From contig ONYP01000009.1 of assembly GCA_900322135.1 (NCBI GenBank), positions 1 to 56,742 of the forward strand: a stretch of 56,742 nucleotides of DNA, given 5' to 3'. Below the pieces are notes generated by a model, which was not told the origin of the DNA, made no database searches, and was given only the letters and a program-made list of their open reading frames with translations. Below are positions 35,875 through 44,110 of this stretch, in pieces. Numbering within the stretch: position 1 is the stretch's first letter; each line of letters starts with the position of its first letter. Source of the stretch: an uncultured Prevotellaceae bacterium. GTDB lineage: Bacteria; Bacteroidota; Bacteroidia; Bacteroidales; Muribaculaceae. The position numbers and the translations under genes were made by a program.

Positions 35875-36700
35875 ATTGCTGCTGCTGTCGCTCGTCGCCG
35901 TGTTGTCGTTTGGGGCTCCCGCCATGGCACAGAACAAGGCCCCCAAGATGAACAAGCAGGAGCGCATACACCTGCGCAATGGCAATCAGCTCTATGAGAA
36001 AAAGCGCTATGCCGAGGCCGAAGCCGAGTACAAAAAGGCCCTGCAGGCCAATCCTGCAAGCGAAAAGGCCCAGTTCAACCTGGCCAGCGCATTCATGCGC
36101 CAGGGCAGCGCCACCGCCAGCAAGGATGATAAAAACAACCCGATGAACCAAGCCGAAGAGCTGCTCACCAACCTGGCCAAGAATGCCAGCGACAAGCAGT
36201 TGCGCGGCAAGGCCTGCTATGACTTGGGCAATATTGCCTACAGCCGCCAGCAGTATGACCAGGCCATCGAGTACTACAAGCACGCCCTGCGCTGCAACCC
36301 CGACGACGACCAAGCCCGCCAGAACCTGCGCCTTGCCCAACTCAAGAAACAGCAGCAAGACAAGAACAAGAACAAGAACAAGGACAAGAATCAGGACAAG
36401 AATCAAGACAAGAATCAAGACAAAAATAAGGATCAGAACCAAGATAAAAACAAGGACCAGAACAAGGACAAGCAAGACCAAAACAAAGATAAGCAAGACC
36501 AAAATAAGGACAATCAGAATCAGGACCAACAGCAGAACAAAGATAAACAACAACAGCAGCAGGGCGGCATGAGCCAGGAGAATGCCGAGCAGGTGCTCAA
36601 GGCCATGCAGGACCGCGAGCGCGCTACCCAGCAGCGCATCAACGCCCAGCAAGCCCAGCAGCAGCGCCATGAGCGCCGCCGCACCAACAAGAAGTGGTAG
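35834..36700 (+). CDS. batC: BatC, TPR protein with a polar low-complexity tail
   Basis: A 288-residue exported protein: signal peptide (SRLLLLSLVAVLSFGAPAMAQ), two to three TPR motifs (NGNQLYEKKRYAEAEAEYKKAL; CYDLGNIAYSRQQYDQAIEYYKHAL), then about 80 residues made almost only of Lys, Asn, Asp and Gln in short units such as DKNQDKNQ. The end is Gln/Arg-rich helix (QQAQQQRHERR). The tail is probably disordered. The start at 35834 overlaps batB; ATG 35858 is an equally good choice with a shorter n-region. BatC is expected to be a periplasmic scaffold for BatA/BatB, by family knowledge. Confidence 0.9.
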   Translation: MRRTKIKKMTSASRLLLLSLVAVLSFGAPAMAQNKAPKMNKQERIHLRNGNQLYEKKRYAEAEAEYKKALQANPASEKAQFNLASAFMRQGSATASKDDKNNPMNQAEELLTNLAKNASDKQLRGKACYDLGNIAYSRQQYDQAIEYYKHALRCNPDDDQARQNLRLAQLKKQQQDKNKNKNKDKNQDKNQDKNQDKNKDQNQDKNKDQNKDKQDQNKDKQDQNKDNQNQDQQQNKDKQQQQQGGMSQENAEQVLKAMQDRERATQQRINAQQAQQQRHERRRTNKKW

Positions 36701-36723
36701 TTCAGGTGTTTTAGAAAGAGGTA

Positions 36724-38556
36724 ATGAAGCGAATCATCAACATAATCATACTGCTCCTGACAGTCGTGATGACGGCTCAGGCGGCGTCATTCACCGTCGA
36801 GGCACCATCCAGGGTTGTCGAGGGCAACAAGTTCAATGTCACATTTGTGCTCACCAACAGCGAGGGCAGCAATTTCACACCGCCCGAGGTGAGCGGAGCC
36901 AAACTCCTCTATGGCCCCAGCGTGTCACACAGTTACAGTTCGTCATGGGTCAACGGCAAGACGACCAAGAGTTCGAGCGAGGAATACACGATGACCTACA
37001 AGGCTACACAGTCAGGCAAGTGCCACATCGGCTCGGCGTCTATCGTGGTCGACGGCAAGCGCATCTCATCGCGTGCCACGACGATTGAAATCCTGCCGGC
37101 AGGCAGCAGCCAACCCAGCCAGCAGCCGCACACTTCAGGTGCTCCCACACCCTACAGTGACCCGATGACGCAGAGCGCCGACAAGCCCGTGAGCAGCAAA
37201 GACCTGTTTGTGCGCATCGAGATGAGCAAGCCGCGCGTCTATGAGCAACAGGCCGTGGTCTGCACCATCAAGCTTTACACCAAGTATCAGATCTCGCAGT
37301 TCATGCCCACCATCCAGCCCTCGTTTGACGGCTTCCTCATCGAGGAGATTCCCATCCAGCCCAGCCTGAACAAGGTCGAGACCCTGAACGGCGAGCGCTA
37401 CATGACCGCCATCCTGAAGCAGTGCATCCTCTACCCCCAACAGAGCGGCAACCTCACCATCACATCAGGAAACTATGATGTCAGCGTCGTGCAGTTCGAC
37501 ACATTCCGCAGCATCTTCGGCACCATGTCCCAGCCTGTCGAGAAGAGCCTGAAAGTGACGAGCAACAAGGCAACCATCCACATCCTGCCCTTGCCCGAAC
37601 CCAAGCCGGCATCATTCACCGGTGCCGTGGGCAAGTTCAATGTCACCACCGAACTCAAGCCCGCCACGGGCTTCAAGACCTATAGCGCAGCCATCTACCG
37701 CTACAACATCACGGGATCGGGTAATATCAAGTACATCAAGGCTCCCGAAGTAAAGTTCCCTGAGCAGTTTGATGTGTACGACCCCAAGACCGACGCCCAG
37801 GTCAATGACGGCGCGGGCGACATGAGCGGGAAGGTCGTGATTGACTACACCTTCATCCCGCAGTATGCGGGCGAATTTGACATCCCTGCCAGCGAGTTCA
37901 CCTATTTCGACCCTGAGGCCGGCAAATATGTGACCCTCAACATCCCCTCCCGGCACCTGTCGGTGGCCAAGGGCGAGGGCCAACCCAGCAACCACTACCG
38001 GATGAAGAACATGGACATCCGTCCCATCAAGACCGGTGACCTGGGGCTGAAGAAGTCGCACGGCTACATTGTGGACCACTGGACCTACTGGTTGTGGTTC
38101 CTGTTGCCCCTGCTGGCAATGGTGGCACTGATGCTGTACTACCGCAAGCAGTTGAAGGAACGCGCCGATGTGCGCCGCATGCGCTCCAAGCGCGCCAGCA
38201 AGGTGGCCCAGCGCCGCCTGAAAGCAGCCCGAGGCTTTGCCTCACGCGGTGACCGCAACGGGTTCTATGCCGAGATGCTCAATGCTCTGTGGGGCTACAT
38301 GAGCGACAAGTTGTCGATTCCCGTGAGCGAGTTGAGCAAGGACAACATCAACGCCGAACTGGAGCAGTACGGTATCAACGCGCAGCTGCGCGACGAGTCT
38401 ATCGCGCTCATCGACAAGTGCGAGTTTGCCCAGTATGCCCCGGAACTGGCCTCGGACGACATGAATGCCGTGCTCGACGAGGCAGCGGGCGTCATCGACC
38501 GTCTGGAGAGAGTTAAAAGAGGAGTTAGGAGTGAGGAGTTAGGAGTGAGGAGTTAG
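36724..38556 (+). CDS. batD: BatD, oxygen-tolerance family membrane protein
   Basis: A 610-residue protein with a signal peptide (MKRIINIIILLLTVVMTAQAA), several periplasmic Ig-like beta domains (starting FTVEAPSRVVEGNKFNVTF), a transmembrane helix near residues 450-472 (WLWFLLPLLAMVALMLYY) and a cytoplasmic helical domain. The BatD family is the large scaffold of the Bat locus. The last residues (GVRSEELGVRS) and the TAG stop are encoded by the GAGGAGT/TAGGAGT heptamer tract, so the native C-terminus has been replaced or extended by repeat sequence. Confidence 0.92.
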   Translation: MKRIINIIILLLTVVMTAQAASFTVEAPSRVVEGNKFNVTFVLTNSEGSNFTPPEVSGAKLLYGPSVSHSYSSSWVNGKTTKSSSEEYTMTYKATQSGKCHIGSASIVVDGKRISSRATTIEILPAGSSQPSQQPHTSGAPTPYSDPMTQSADKPVSSKDLFVRIEMSKPRVYEQQAVVCTIKLYTKYQISQFMPTIQPSFDGFLIEEIPIQPSLNKVETLNGERYMTAILKQCILYPQQSGNLTITSGNYDVSVVQFDTFRSIFGTMSQPVEKSLKVTSNKATIHILPLPEPKPASFTGAVGKFNVTTELKPATGFKTYSAAIYRYNITGSGNIKYIKAPEVKFPEQFDVYDPKTDAQVNDGAGDMSGKVVIDYTFIPQYAGEFDIPASEFTYFDPEAGKYVTLNIPSRHLSVAKGEGQPSNHYRMKNMDIRPIKTGDLGLKKSHGYIVDHWTYWLWFLLPLLAMVALMLYYRKQLKERADVRRMRSKRASKVAQRRLKAARGFASRGDRNGFYAEMLNALWGYMSDKLSIPVSELSKDNINAELEQYGINAQLRDESIALIDKCEFAQYAPELASDDMNAVLDEAAGVIDRLERVKRGVRSEELGVRS

Positions 38557-38567
38557 AAGTTAGAAGT
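38519..38567 (+). repeat. Heptamer tract spanning the batD stop
   Basis: Seven seven-base units (alternating GAGGAGT and TAGGAGT, then TAGAAGT twice). The first five are translated as the end of BatD and the sixth supplies its TAG stop. Confidence 0.88.
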
Positions 38568-38601
38568 TATGTTGGAAACTAACGACTTAAAACTTAAACA
38601 T

Positions 38602-39372
38602 ATGAAACAAGTCATCATCACCATCATATTAGGCTTGCTGGCATTGCCCCTCACCGCAGGTAACGCCAACATCGACAAGGCCAACCAGGCCTACAATCAG
38701 GAACTCTATAACGAGGCCCTGAAGCTATACCTGCAGGAGGCCGAGAAGACGGGTGTTTCGTCCGACCTGTATTGCAACATCGGCGATACCTACTACCGCC
38801 TCAAGGACAATGTGCATGCCGTGCTCTACTATGAGCGCGCACTGCTGCTCGACCCGTCGAACAGCGACGCACGGTTCAACCTGGAGTTTGTGCGCGGCAA
38901 GATGCAGCTCCCCGACGATGCCGGCGACTCGTGGTTCAGCAACTGGGTGGACCAGACGGTAAGCCACCTGTCGAGCAACACATGGGCCGTCATCGCCATC
39001 GTGACTTTCCTGCTGTTGCTGGCAGGAGTGGCTGCCTATCTGTTCCTGGACAATGTGTTGATGCGCAAAATCGGCTTCTTTGGCGGCGGACTGATGCTTG
39101 TGCTCTGCATCCTGGCCAACCTGGCGGCGTTCCATGTCCATGACAAGGCGACAAGCGGCAACGGCGCCATCATCATGCCCGAGACAGCCACCCTGAGCAC
39201 TGCACCCCGTGAACCCCGCGGCAAGGAGGAAGAGGCCTTTGAGCTGCAACAGGGCACCCGCGTCGAGATTGTCGACAGCATCGCCGACAAGACCAGCGGC
39301 AAGTGGTTGCAAGTGACCACTGCCGGCGGCCACAAAGCATGGATCAACGCCAAAGACATCGAAATCATTTAA
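38602..39372 (+). CDS. batE: BatE, TPR and SH3-like membrane protein
   Basis: A 256-residue protein. The signal peptide (MKQVIITIILGLLALPLTAG) is followed by TPR motifs (ANQAYNQELYNEALKLYLQEA; YYRLKDNVHAVLYYERALLLDP), two transmembrane helices (WAVIAIVTFLLLLAGVAAYLF; GLMLVLCILANLAAF) and a C-terminal SH3-like domain of about 60 residues (QGTRVEIVDSI...WLQVTT...AWINAKDIEII). The ATG at 38602 is preferred over the in-frame one at 38569 because the latter lies at the edge of the repeat tract and would add a charged leader before the signal. BatE closes the operon; a hairpin follows. Confidence 0.92.
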   Translation: MKQVIITIILGLLALPLTAGNANIDKANQAYNQELYNEALKLYLQEAEKTGVSSDLYCNIGDTYYRLKDNVHAVLYYERALLLDPSNSDARFNLEFVRGKMQLPDDAGDSWFSNWVDQTVSHLSSNTWAVIAIVTFLLLLAGVAAYLFLDNVLMRKIGFFGGGLMLVLCILANLAAFHVHDKATSGNGAIIMPETATLSTAPREPRGKEEEAFELQQGTRVEIVDSIADKTSGKWLQVTTAGGHKAWINAKDIEII

Positions 39373-39396
39373 TCCATTGCGCCTGTGCGCAATGGA
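39373..39396 (+). terminator. Hairpin after batE
   Basis: TCCATTGCGC (39373-39382) and GCGCAATGGA (39387-39396) form a 10-bp stem with a CTGT loop, directly after the batE stop. The following GTTTAGA heptamers (39395-39422) give only short T-runs. Confidence 0.6.
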
Positions 39397-39422
39397 GTTT
39401 AGAGTTTAGGGTTTAGAGTTTA
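39395..39422 (+). repeat. Heptamer tract GAGTTTA
   Basis: Four seven-base units (GAGTTTA, GAGTTTA, GGGTTTA, GAGTTTA) between batE and the PAP2 gene, overlapping the right arm of the hairpin. Confidence 0.8.
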
Positions 39423-39494
39423 GAGAGATTAGGTTCGACAAATTAATCAGGAAATATTTAGAGGTTGTCCAACGGCAACATAGAAACATCAACA

Positions 39495-40157
39495 ATGCTT
39501 GAGTACCTGAATGACATAGATGCCGATGCACTGCTGGCTGTGAACGGTCTGCACAATGCTTTCCAGGACACTTTCTGGTGGATGGTGTCGGCCAAGTGGT
39601 CGTCATTGCTGATGATAATGGCATTGCTATGGATACTGCTGCGCCAGAACCGTCGCCATGCCCTGCTCGTGGTGGCGATGTTGGCGCTGGCGGTACTGGT
39701 AGCCGACCAAGTGTCATCGGGCCTGATTAAGCACCTGGTAGAGCGCCTGCGCCCCACCCAAGACCCCTCGCTCAGCAACATGGTCCATATCGTCAACGGC
39801 TATCGCGGAGGCATGTACGGCTTCGTTTCCAGCCACGCCGCCAACTTCATGGCCGTTGCCACACTCCTGTCGCTTATCACCAGGGAGCGCTGGATGCTGT
39901 TCTCGCTCGTCTCATGGGCGCTGCTGCAATGCTACAGCCGCATGTATCTGGGTGTCCACTACCCGGGCGACATCCTGGGCGGCATCGCCGTGGGCGTGCT
40001 TGCAGGCTGGCTCGTGTGGCGCCTGATGCGATGGATTCAGCGCCGCTGGCGACTCCCCGATGGGTACTACAGCCGCGCCGACGCCAACATCATGACGAAT
40101 ACGGTTGCACTCACCATCCTCATCCTCCTCACCGCGGCACTGATTCAAACCTGGTAA
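39495..40157 (+). CDS. PAP2-family membrane phosphatase
   Basis: A 220-residue integral membrane protein with about five hydrophobic helices and the three PAP2 phosphatase motifs: KHLVERLRPTQD, then GFVSSHAANF (a PSGH variant reading SSHA), then SRMYLGVHYPGDILGG with the catalytic His and Asp. Such enzymes dephosphorylate undecaprenyl pyrophosphate or phosphatidic-acid-type lipids on the outer face of the inner membrane; the exact substrate cannot be read from sequence. The start is the ATG at 39495, since the upstream in-frame TTG (39465) has no support. Confidence 0.9.
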   Translation: MLEYLNDIDADALLAVNGLHNAFQDTFWWMVSAKWSSLLMIMALLWILLRQNRRHALLVVAMLALAVLVADQVSSGLIKHLVERLRPTQDPSLSNMVHIVNGYRGGMYGFVSSHAANFMAVATLLSLITRERWMLFSLVSWALLQCYSRMYLGVHYPGDILGGIAVGVLAGWLVWRLMRWIQRRWRLPDGYYSRADANIMTNTVALTILILLTAALIQTW

Positions 40158-40226
40158 CCTCAGCATAAGCTCTTTTATTGCTAGTTTTTTAATGAGCGGG
40201 TATTTTCTTGTATCATGATATTATAG

Positions 40227-40234
40227 TATATTTG
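40227..40234 (+). promoter_or_regulatory. Possible -7 element for the LRR/dockerin gene
   Basis: TATATTTG followed by CG, 32 nt before the TTG start at 40267. The upstream element at the right spacing reads TTTT rather than TTTG. Confidence 0.5.
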
Positions 40235-40266
40235 CGAACTAACTTATTCTATACAATACAATTAAT

Positions 40267-41994
40267 TTGAGAAGAATCTTAGCATTATTCTTGTTTGTCA
40301 TAATTCTCATGACTAATTCGATGTTTGCACAAAGCATAGATGAGAGTTTCGCCTTCGTTGATGCCAACGGTAATGTCATCGAGAATGAATCGGTAATCAC
40401 ACGCAACCTGGTAGAAACCGATAACAATGGCAATGAGTTGATTAAAGCCGGCATATTTGTCAAAAACATGACTGGCTCGTCCGACTACCTCAAGATGTAT
40501 TATGAGATTGATCTTATCGAGAACGGTGCCTACCAGATCTGTTTCCCGGCGACTTGCAACACTCAGGACGAGGAGGGTGCCTACCAGACCGCAATCGGCC
40601 AACTCATGGGAGAAGTACAAGATATCCAGAGCGAGTGGTTCCCTGAGGGTGACGGCGAGTGCATCGTCACGCTGACCATTGAGGTTTTTACCAAGCAAGG
40701 TGGCTTCCCGCCCATTTATGAGAGCAAGGGCTTGGGACCGACCATCAAATTGAAATTTATCAAAGGTGAGGTTAATAGAGTCTATTGCCTTAACGGTATT
40801 TATTATTATAAGAATAGTGACAATACAGTTGCTGTCACCTACAAAGATGAAAACTACAACTCATACAATGGAAATGTAGTAATACCAGAATCGGTTGAAA
40901 TTGAAGGCAATACTTACTTAGTGACTTCAATTGCTAAGAATGCTTTTAAAGATTGTGCTCAGTTGCACTATTTATCAATACCCGTCACTATCGTTTCGAT
41001 AGCAAGTAATGCTTTTAGTAACTGCAACTTACATGATGTCTGTATTTACGGGACAGGGGCTTGGCAAGCAGGCCAATTGCCAATTTACAATATAGAAACC
41101 CTCTATCTTTGTAGTGGAATAACATCTATAGGAGATATGAAAGCTAGCCCTTCTTTAATTTATAGTTATTCAACAATACCACCTAACTGTGATTCAAATT
41201 CATTCACAAATTATACGGCTATTCTTCATGTGCCAACAACCTCGACAGCTTCTTATTTTATGGCTCCGTATTGGTGCAATTTTGCCAATTTATCATCAGA
41301 CGCTATTGAACCGTTATCAGTGACCCTAAATCAAGTTTCGGCTGAATTGGAACTAAATAAGCAGCTCCAATTAACCGCAACAGTAAACCCCAATAATGCT
41401 ACACCCAATAATGTCCATTGGATTTCAACCAATTGTCAAGTGGCAACTGTTATTGACGGAATCATTACACCATTAACTGTTGGAGAGTGTGATATCATTG
41501 CTAATTGTGTAGACAAGCAGGCAATTTGTCATATAACGGTTGTACCACCGCAGATTACAATCACTCTTGATAAACATGAAGCATGGGTGTTACCCAATCA
41601 TTTGGTGACATTGACACCAACTTGTTCTCCAACATCTACAGAACTTGTTGTGACTTCCAGCGATAACACTATTGCTTTACCGCGCCTCGTCAACGGAAAA
41701 ATTCAAGTACTCGGTTTGAAAGAAGGCATGGCAACTATAACAGTTAATTCGGTTGATGACGAAGCAATTCCCGATGAATGTGTAGTAACCGTATATACAG
41801 AAACCGGTGATGTTAATGCCGATGGTTATGTTGACATTAACGATGTGACTTCTTTAATTGACTATGTATTGACTGGTGATAATTCCCAAATAAGCTCTAC
41901 TAATGCCGATGTTGACGATAGTGGTAACGCTGATATTAATGATGTAACCTCGCTTATTAGTTTTATATTGAGTGGTAGATGGCCATGGCAATAA
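40267..41994 (+). CDS. Secreted LRR/Ig-like/dockerin protein
   Basis: A 575-residue exported protein. It starts at a TTG codon: no in-frame ATG lies upstream, and MRRILALFLFVIILMTNSMFAQ is a complete signal peptide from that codon, whereas the first internal ATG would cut it. An unrecognised N-terminal domain (to about 165) is followed by a short BspA-type LRR region (VTSIAKNAFKDCAQLHYLSIP), a Big_2-like Ig domain (VSAELELNKQLQLTATVNP), another Ig-like domain, and a full two-part dockerin (DVNADGYVDINDVTSLI; DVDDSGNADINDVTSLI). The first 500 nt look GC-richer than the rest. In the same frame after the stop there is a dead SUMF1 domain. Confidence 0.85.
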   Translation: MRRILALFLFVIILMTNSMFAQSIDESFAFVDANGNVIENESVITRNLVETDNNGNELIKAGIFVKNMTGSSDYLKMYYEIDLIENGAYQICFPATCNTQDEEGAYQTAIGQLMGEVQDIQSEWFPEGDGECIVTLTIEVFTKQGGFPPIYESKGLGPTIKLKFIKGEVNRVYCLNGIYYYKNSDNTVAVTYKDENYNSYNGNVVIPESVEIEGNTYLVTSIAKNAFKDCAQLHYLSIPVTIVSIASNAFSNCNLHDVCIYGTGAWQAGQLPIYNIETLYLCSGITSIGDMKASPSLIYSYSTIPPNCDSNSFTNYTAILHVPTTSTASYFMAPYWCNFANLSSDAIEPLSVTLNQVSAELELNKQLQLTATVNPNNATPNNVHWISTNCQVATVIDGIITPLTVGECDIIANCVDKQAICHITVVPPQITITLDKHEAWVLPNHLVTLTPTCSPTSTELVVTSSDNTIALPRLVNGKIQVLGLKEGMATITVNSVDDEAIPDECVVTVYTETGDVNADGYVDINDVTSLIDYVLTGDNSQISSTNADVDDSGNADINDVTSLISFILSGRWPWQ

Positions 41995-42546
41995 GATATT
42001 ACTTTTACTGTAAATGGGGTCTCGTTCAAAATGATATATGTTGATGGCGGCACATTCATGATGGGTGCGCCCCCAGAGCAGAACAGTGATGCACAAGATG
42101 ATGAGAAACCTGTCCATGAGGTGACATAGTCGTCATTCAGTATTGGTCAAACCGAAGTGACACAGGAACTATGGCAGGCTGTGATGGGTAACAGCCCAAG
42201 CGAATTCTCTGGAGATCAGCACCGTCCCGTTGAGTGTGAGCCACGGGAAATCTGTCAGATGTTTATCAGTAAACTGAAGCAAATCACAGGCAAGAAGTTC
42301 CGCTTACCGACAGAAGCTGAATGGGAGTATGCAGCTCGTTGTGGCAACAAGAGCCAGGGATTCAGCTATGCGGGAAGTGACAGCGTTGATGAAGTAGCTT
42401 GGTGTAGTTCTTTAGCAGCATCTTCACAGCTCTCTAGTACTCAAACAGTTGCCACAAAAGTACCGAATAGACAGGGAAAAAGTCGTTTTATTGCCTTTTA
42501 TTTTGTAAATTGGACAAAATATCGTAATTTTGTAGAAATTACCTAA
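41995..42546 (+). pseudogene. Decayed SUMF1 (formylglycine-generating enzyme-like) domain
   Basis: Directly after the TAA of the dockerin gene, in the same frame, the sequence encodes FTVNGVSFKMIYVDGGTFMMG, DDEKPVHEVT, a TAG stop at 42127-42129, then GQTEVTQELWQAVMG, KKFRLPTEAEWEYAARCG and YAGSDSVDEVAW. These are the conserved N-terminal two thirds of a SUMF1 domain. The C-terminal part (the N-x-W-G and GNVWEW region) is missing and replaced by unrelated sequence. A small deletion is likely near PVECEPREICQ. Two stops and the truncation make it non-functional. SUMF1 domains fused after FTVNGVSF are common in Bacteroidales, so the two pieces were probably one gene. Confidence 0.85.
42502..42532 (+). 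promoter_or_regulatory. Promoter for the HTH-Usp genes
   Basis: TTTG (42502-42505), 19 nt, TAATTTTG (42525-42532): a full match, inside the tail of the dead SUMF1 region and 50 nt before the next ATG. Confidence 0.7.
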
Positions 42547-42581
42547 ATACCGTTTTTTTCGCTCAACAACAATCAATATAA

Positions 42582-42839
42582 ATGCTTATGTCGAGGACCA
42601 TCACATTCAACGAACTGCGGCGCATCAAAAATCGTCTGCCCGAAGGTTCCATCCACAATATCGCCGACAAACTCAACCTGCCGGTTCAGTCGGTGCGCAA
42701 CTACTTTGGCGGGTCAAACTATGAGTTCGGGACCAATATGGGTTTCCACCTGGAGCCCGGTCCCGACGGCGGACTTGTCGTGCTTGACGACCCTCAAATC
42801 CTGGAAATGGCGCTCGAGATACTGGAACAAAACGATTAA
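42582..42839 (+). CDS. Small helix-turn-helix protein
   Basis: An 85-residue cytoplasmic protein (83 if the second ATG at 42588 is used). The N-terminal half reads SIHNIADKLNLPVQSVRNYFGG, a clear helix-turn-helix of the kind that binds DNA, and the C-terminal half is acidic (PQILEMALEILEQND). Similar short proteins are conserved in Bacteroidales, without a function known to me. It has its own promoter and is followed, after a 54-nt gap with a heptamer tract, by the universal-stress-type gene, which it might regulate. That link is inferred from position alone. Confidence 0.75.
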   Translation: MLMSRTITFNELRRIKNRLPEGSIHNIADKLNLPVQSVRNYFGGSNYEFGTNMGFHLEPGPDGGLVVLDDPQILEMALEILEQND

Positions 42840-42853
42840 TCGGCCCGAGCAGC

Positions 42854-42888
42854 CTCACTCCTAACTCCTCACTCCTAATCCCTAACTA
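42854..42888 (+). repeat. Heptamer tract CTCACTC/CTAACTC
   Basis: Five seven-base units between the HTH gene and the Usp gene. On the minus strand they read as the GAGTTAG/GAGTGAG type seen in the Bat locus, so this copy is inverted. Confidence 0.82.
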
Positions 42889-42893
42889 AAAAA

Positions 42894-44000
42894 ATGGACT
42901 GCAACAAGAACAATAACGATCCTAACCGACTGATTACCGTCGCCATCCACACATTTGACCGTGCGGTAGAGTTGAAGAACACCCTTGAGGAAGAAGGCAT
43001 CGAGGTGAAGCTACACAATGTCAACCTCGACGAGAAGGTGCTCGGTTCGGGCGTGAGGGTGCGCATCCGCGAGCGCGACCTGCCGTTGGCATTGCAGATT
43101 ATCGAGTCGCCCGAGACCACATCCAGCGACCAGCGCTGTGTGTTGCTGCCCGTGGACTTCGGGAAATACTCAATCAAGTCGGTCAAGTTGGGTATGGAAT
43201 ATGCCCGCCGCAGCCGTGGCCGCGTGGTGTTGCTGCACACTTACATCAACGAGCGCCACACGATGTCGATGCCCTTTGGCAGCGACCGATACGAGACCCC
43301 CGAAGACAATTTCAAGAGCATCAAGAAGAATGCCAAAGAACAGATGGAGGAATTCAAGAGGATGCTGATGGACAAAATCGCTGCCGGCGAACTGCCCAAG
43401 GTGAAAATCGAGACCAAGGTGGCCGAAGGCATCCCTGAAGAACAAATCCTCCACTATGCCCGCAAATATGATGTGTCGCTCATCGTGATGGGCACCAGCG
43501 GCACCAACCGCCGCCGCCAGAACCTCATCGGCAGCGTGGCCGGCGAGGTGATGGATGCCTGCAAGTTCCCCATCTTCACTGTCCCCATCGGCATGCCCGA
43601 CATCGGACTGACCGACATCACCCATGTGGCGTTCTTCTCCAACCTTATCCAGCAGGACCTGCTGTCGTTTGACCGCTTTGCACGGCTGTTCAACATGCGC
43701 GGCGTGGAAGTGACCATCATCCCGGTGGTCGACAAGAAGGACCGCCGCCTGGTCGACCAGTCGCTGCAACAGCTGACGCAATACTGCCGTGAGCACTACC
43801 CCGAGTGCACCTTCAGGACCAAGCGCATCGCCGCCAAGACCTTCATGGAGAGTTTTGCGCAGTTTGCCAAGGACGAAAATGTGCAACTCATCGCGGTGCC
43901 CAACAAGAAGTCGAGCATCTTCTCGCGTCTGTTCAATCCCAGCATCGCCCACCGCGTGCTGTTCCAGACCGACACGCCCATGCTCGTCGTCCCGGTGTGA
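42894..44000 (+). CDS. DUF2007 plus universal stress protein (two Usp domains)
   Basis: A 368-residue cytoplasmic protein. Residues about 12-67 form a DUF2007 domain (VAIHTFDRAVELKNTLEEEGIEV), a small ferredoxin-like fold often called a signal-transducing domain. Then comes a Usp domain (RCVLLPVDFGKYSIKSVKLG to PIFTVP, about 80-230) with the nucleotide-binding text MGTSGTNRR...IGSVAGEV, and a second, degenerate Usp domain to the C-terminus ending MLVVPV. Usp proteins bind ATP or act in stress survival. It is one of the best-conserved-looking genes here; the direct partner is unknown. Confidence 0.9.
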   Translation: MDCNKNNNDPNRLITVAIHTFDRAVELKNTLEEEGIEVKLHNVNLDEKVLGSGVRVRIRERDLPLALQIIESPETTSSDQRCVLLPVDFGKYSIKSVKLGMEYARRSRGRVVLLHTYINERHTMSMPFGSDRYETPEDNFKSIKKNAKEQMEEFKRMLMDKIAAGELPKVKIETKVAEGIPEEQILHYARKYDVSLIVMGTSGTNRRRQNLIGSVAGEVMDACKFPIFTVPIGMPDIGLTDITHVAFFSNLIQQDLLSFDRFARLFNMRGVEVTIIPVVDKKDRRLVDQSLQQLTQYCREHYPECTFRTKRIAAKTFMESFAQFAKDENVQLIAVPNKKSSIFSRLFNPSIAHRVLFQTDTPMLVVPV

Positions 44001-44042
44001 CCACACCACCAGTAGTAAAAAAGACTACGCTAAAAACAATAC

Positions 44043-44089
44043 AATGAATGCAAAGGGAGTGATGGCATTTCACTTCCTTTGCATTCATT
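44043..44089. terminator. Terminator between convergent genes
   Basis: AATGAATGCAAAGG (44043-44056) pairs perfectly with CCTTTGCATTCATT (44076-44089), and the stem extends inward. It lies between the Usp gene and the minus-strand membrane-protein gene and may serve both. Confidence 0.75.
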
Positions 44090-44110
44090 ACAGTCGGGCC
44101 TAATGCCTCG

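Noticed and set aside
35804-36670. Minus-strand open frame opposite batC rich in Leu and Val
   Set aside because: It is the mirror image of the Lys/Asn/Asp/Gln tract; the plus-strand gene has a signal peptide, TPRs and operon context.
44043-44089. Small RNA gene between the convergent genes
   Set aside because: There is only a single hairpin and no promoter element next to it; a terminator explains it better.
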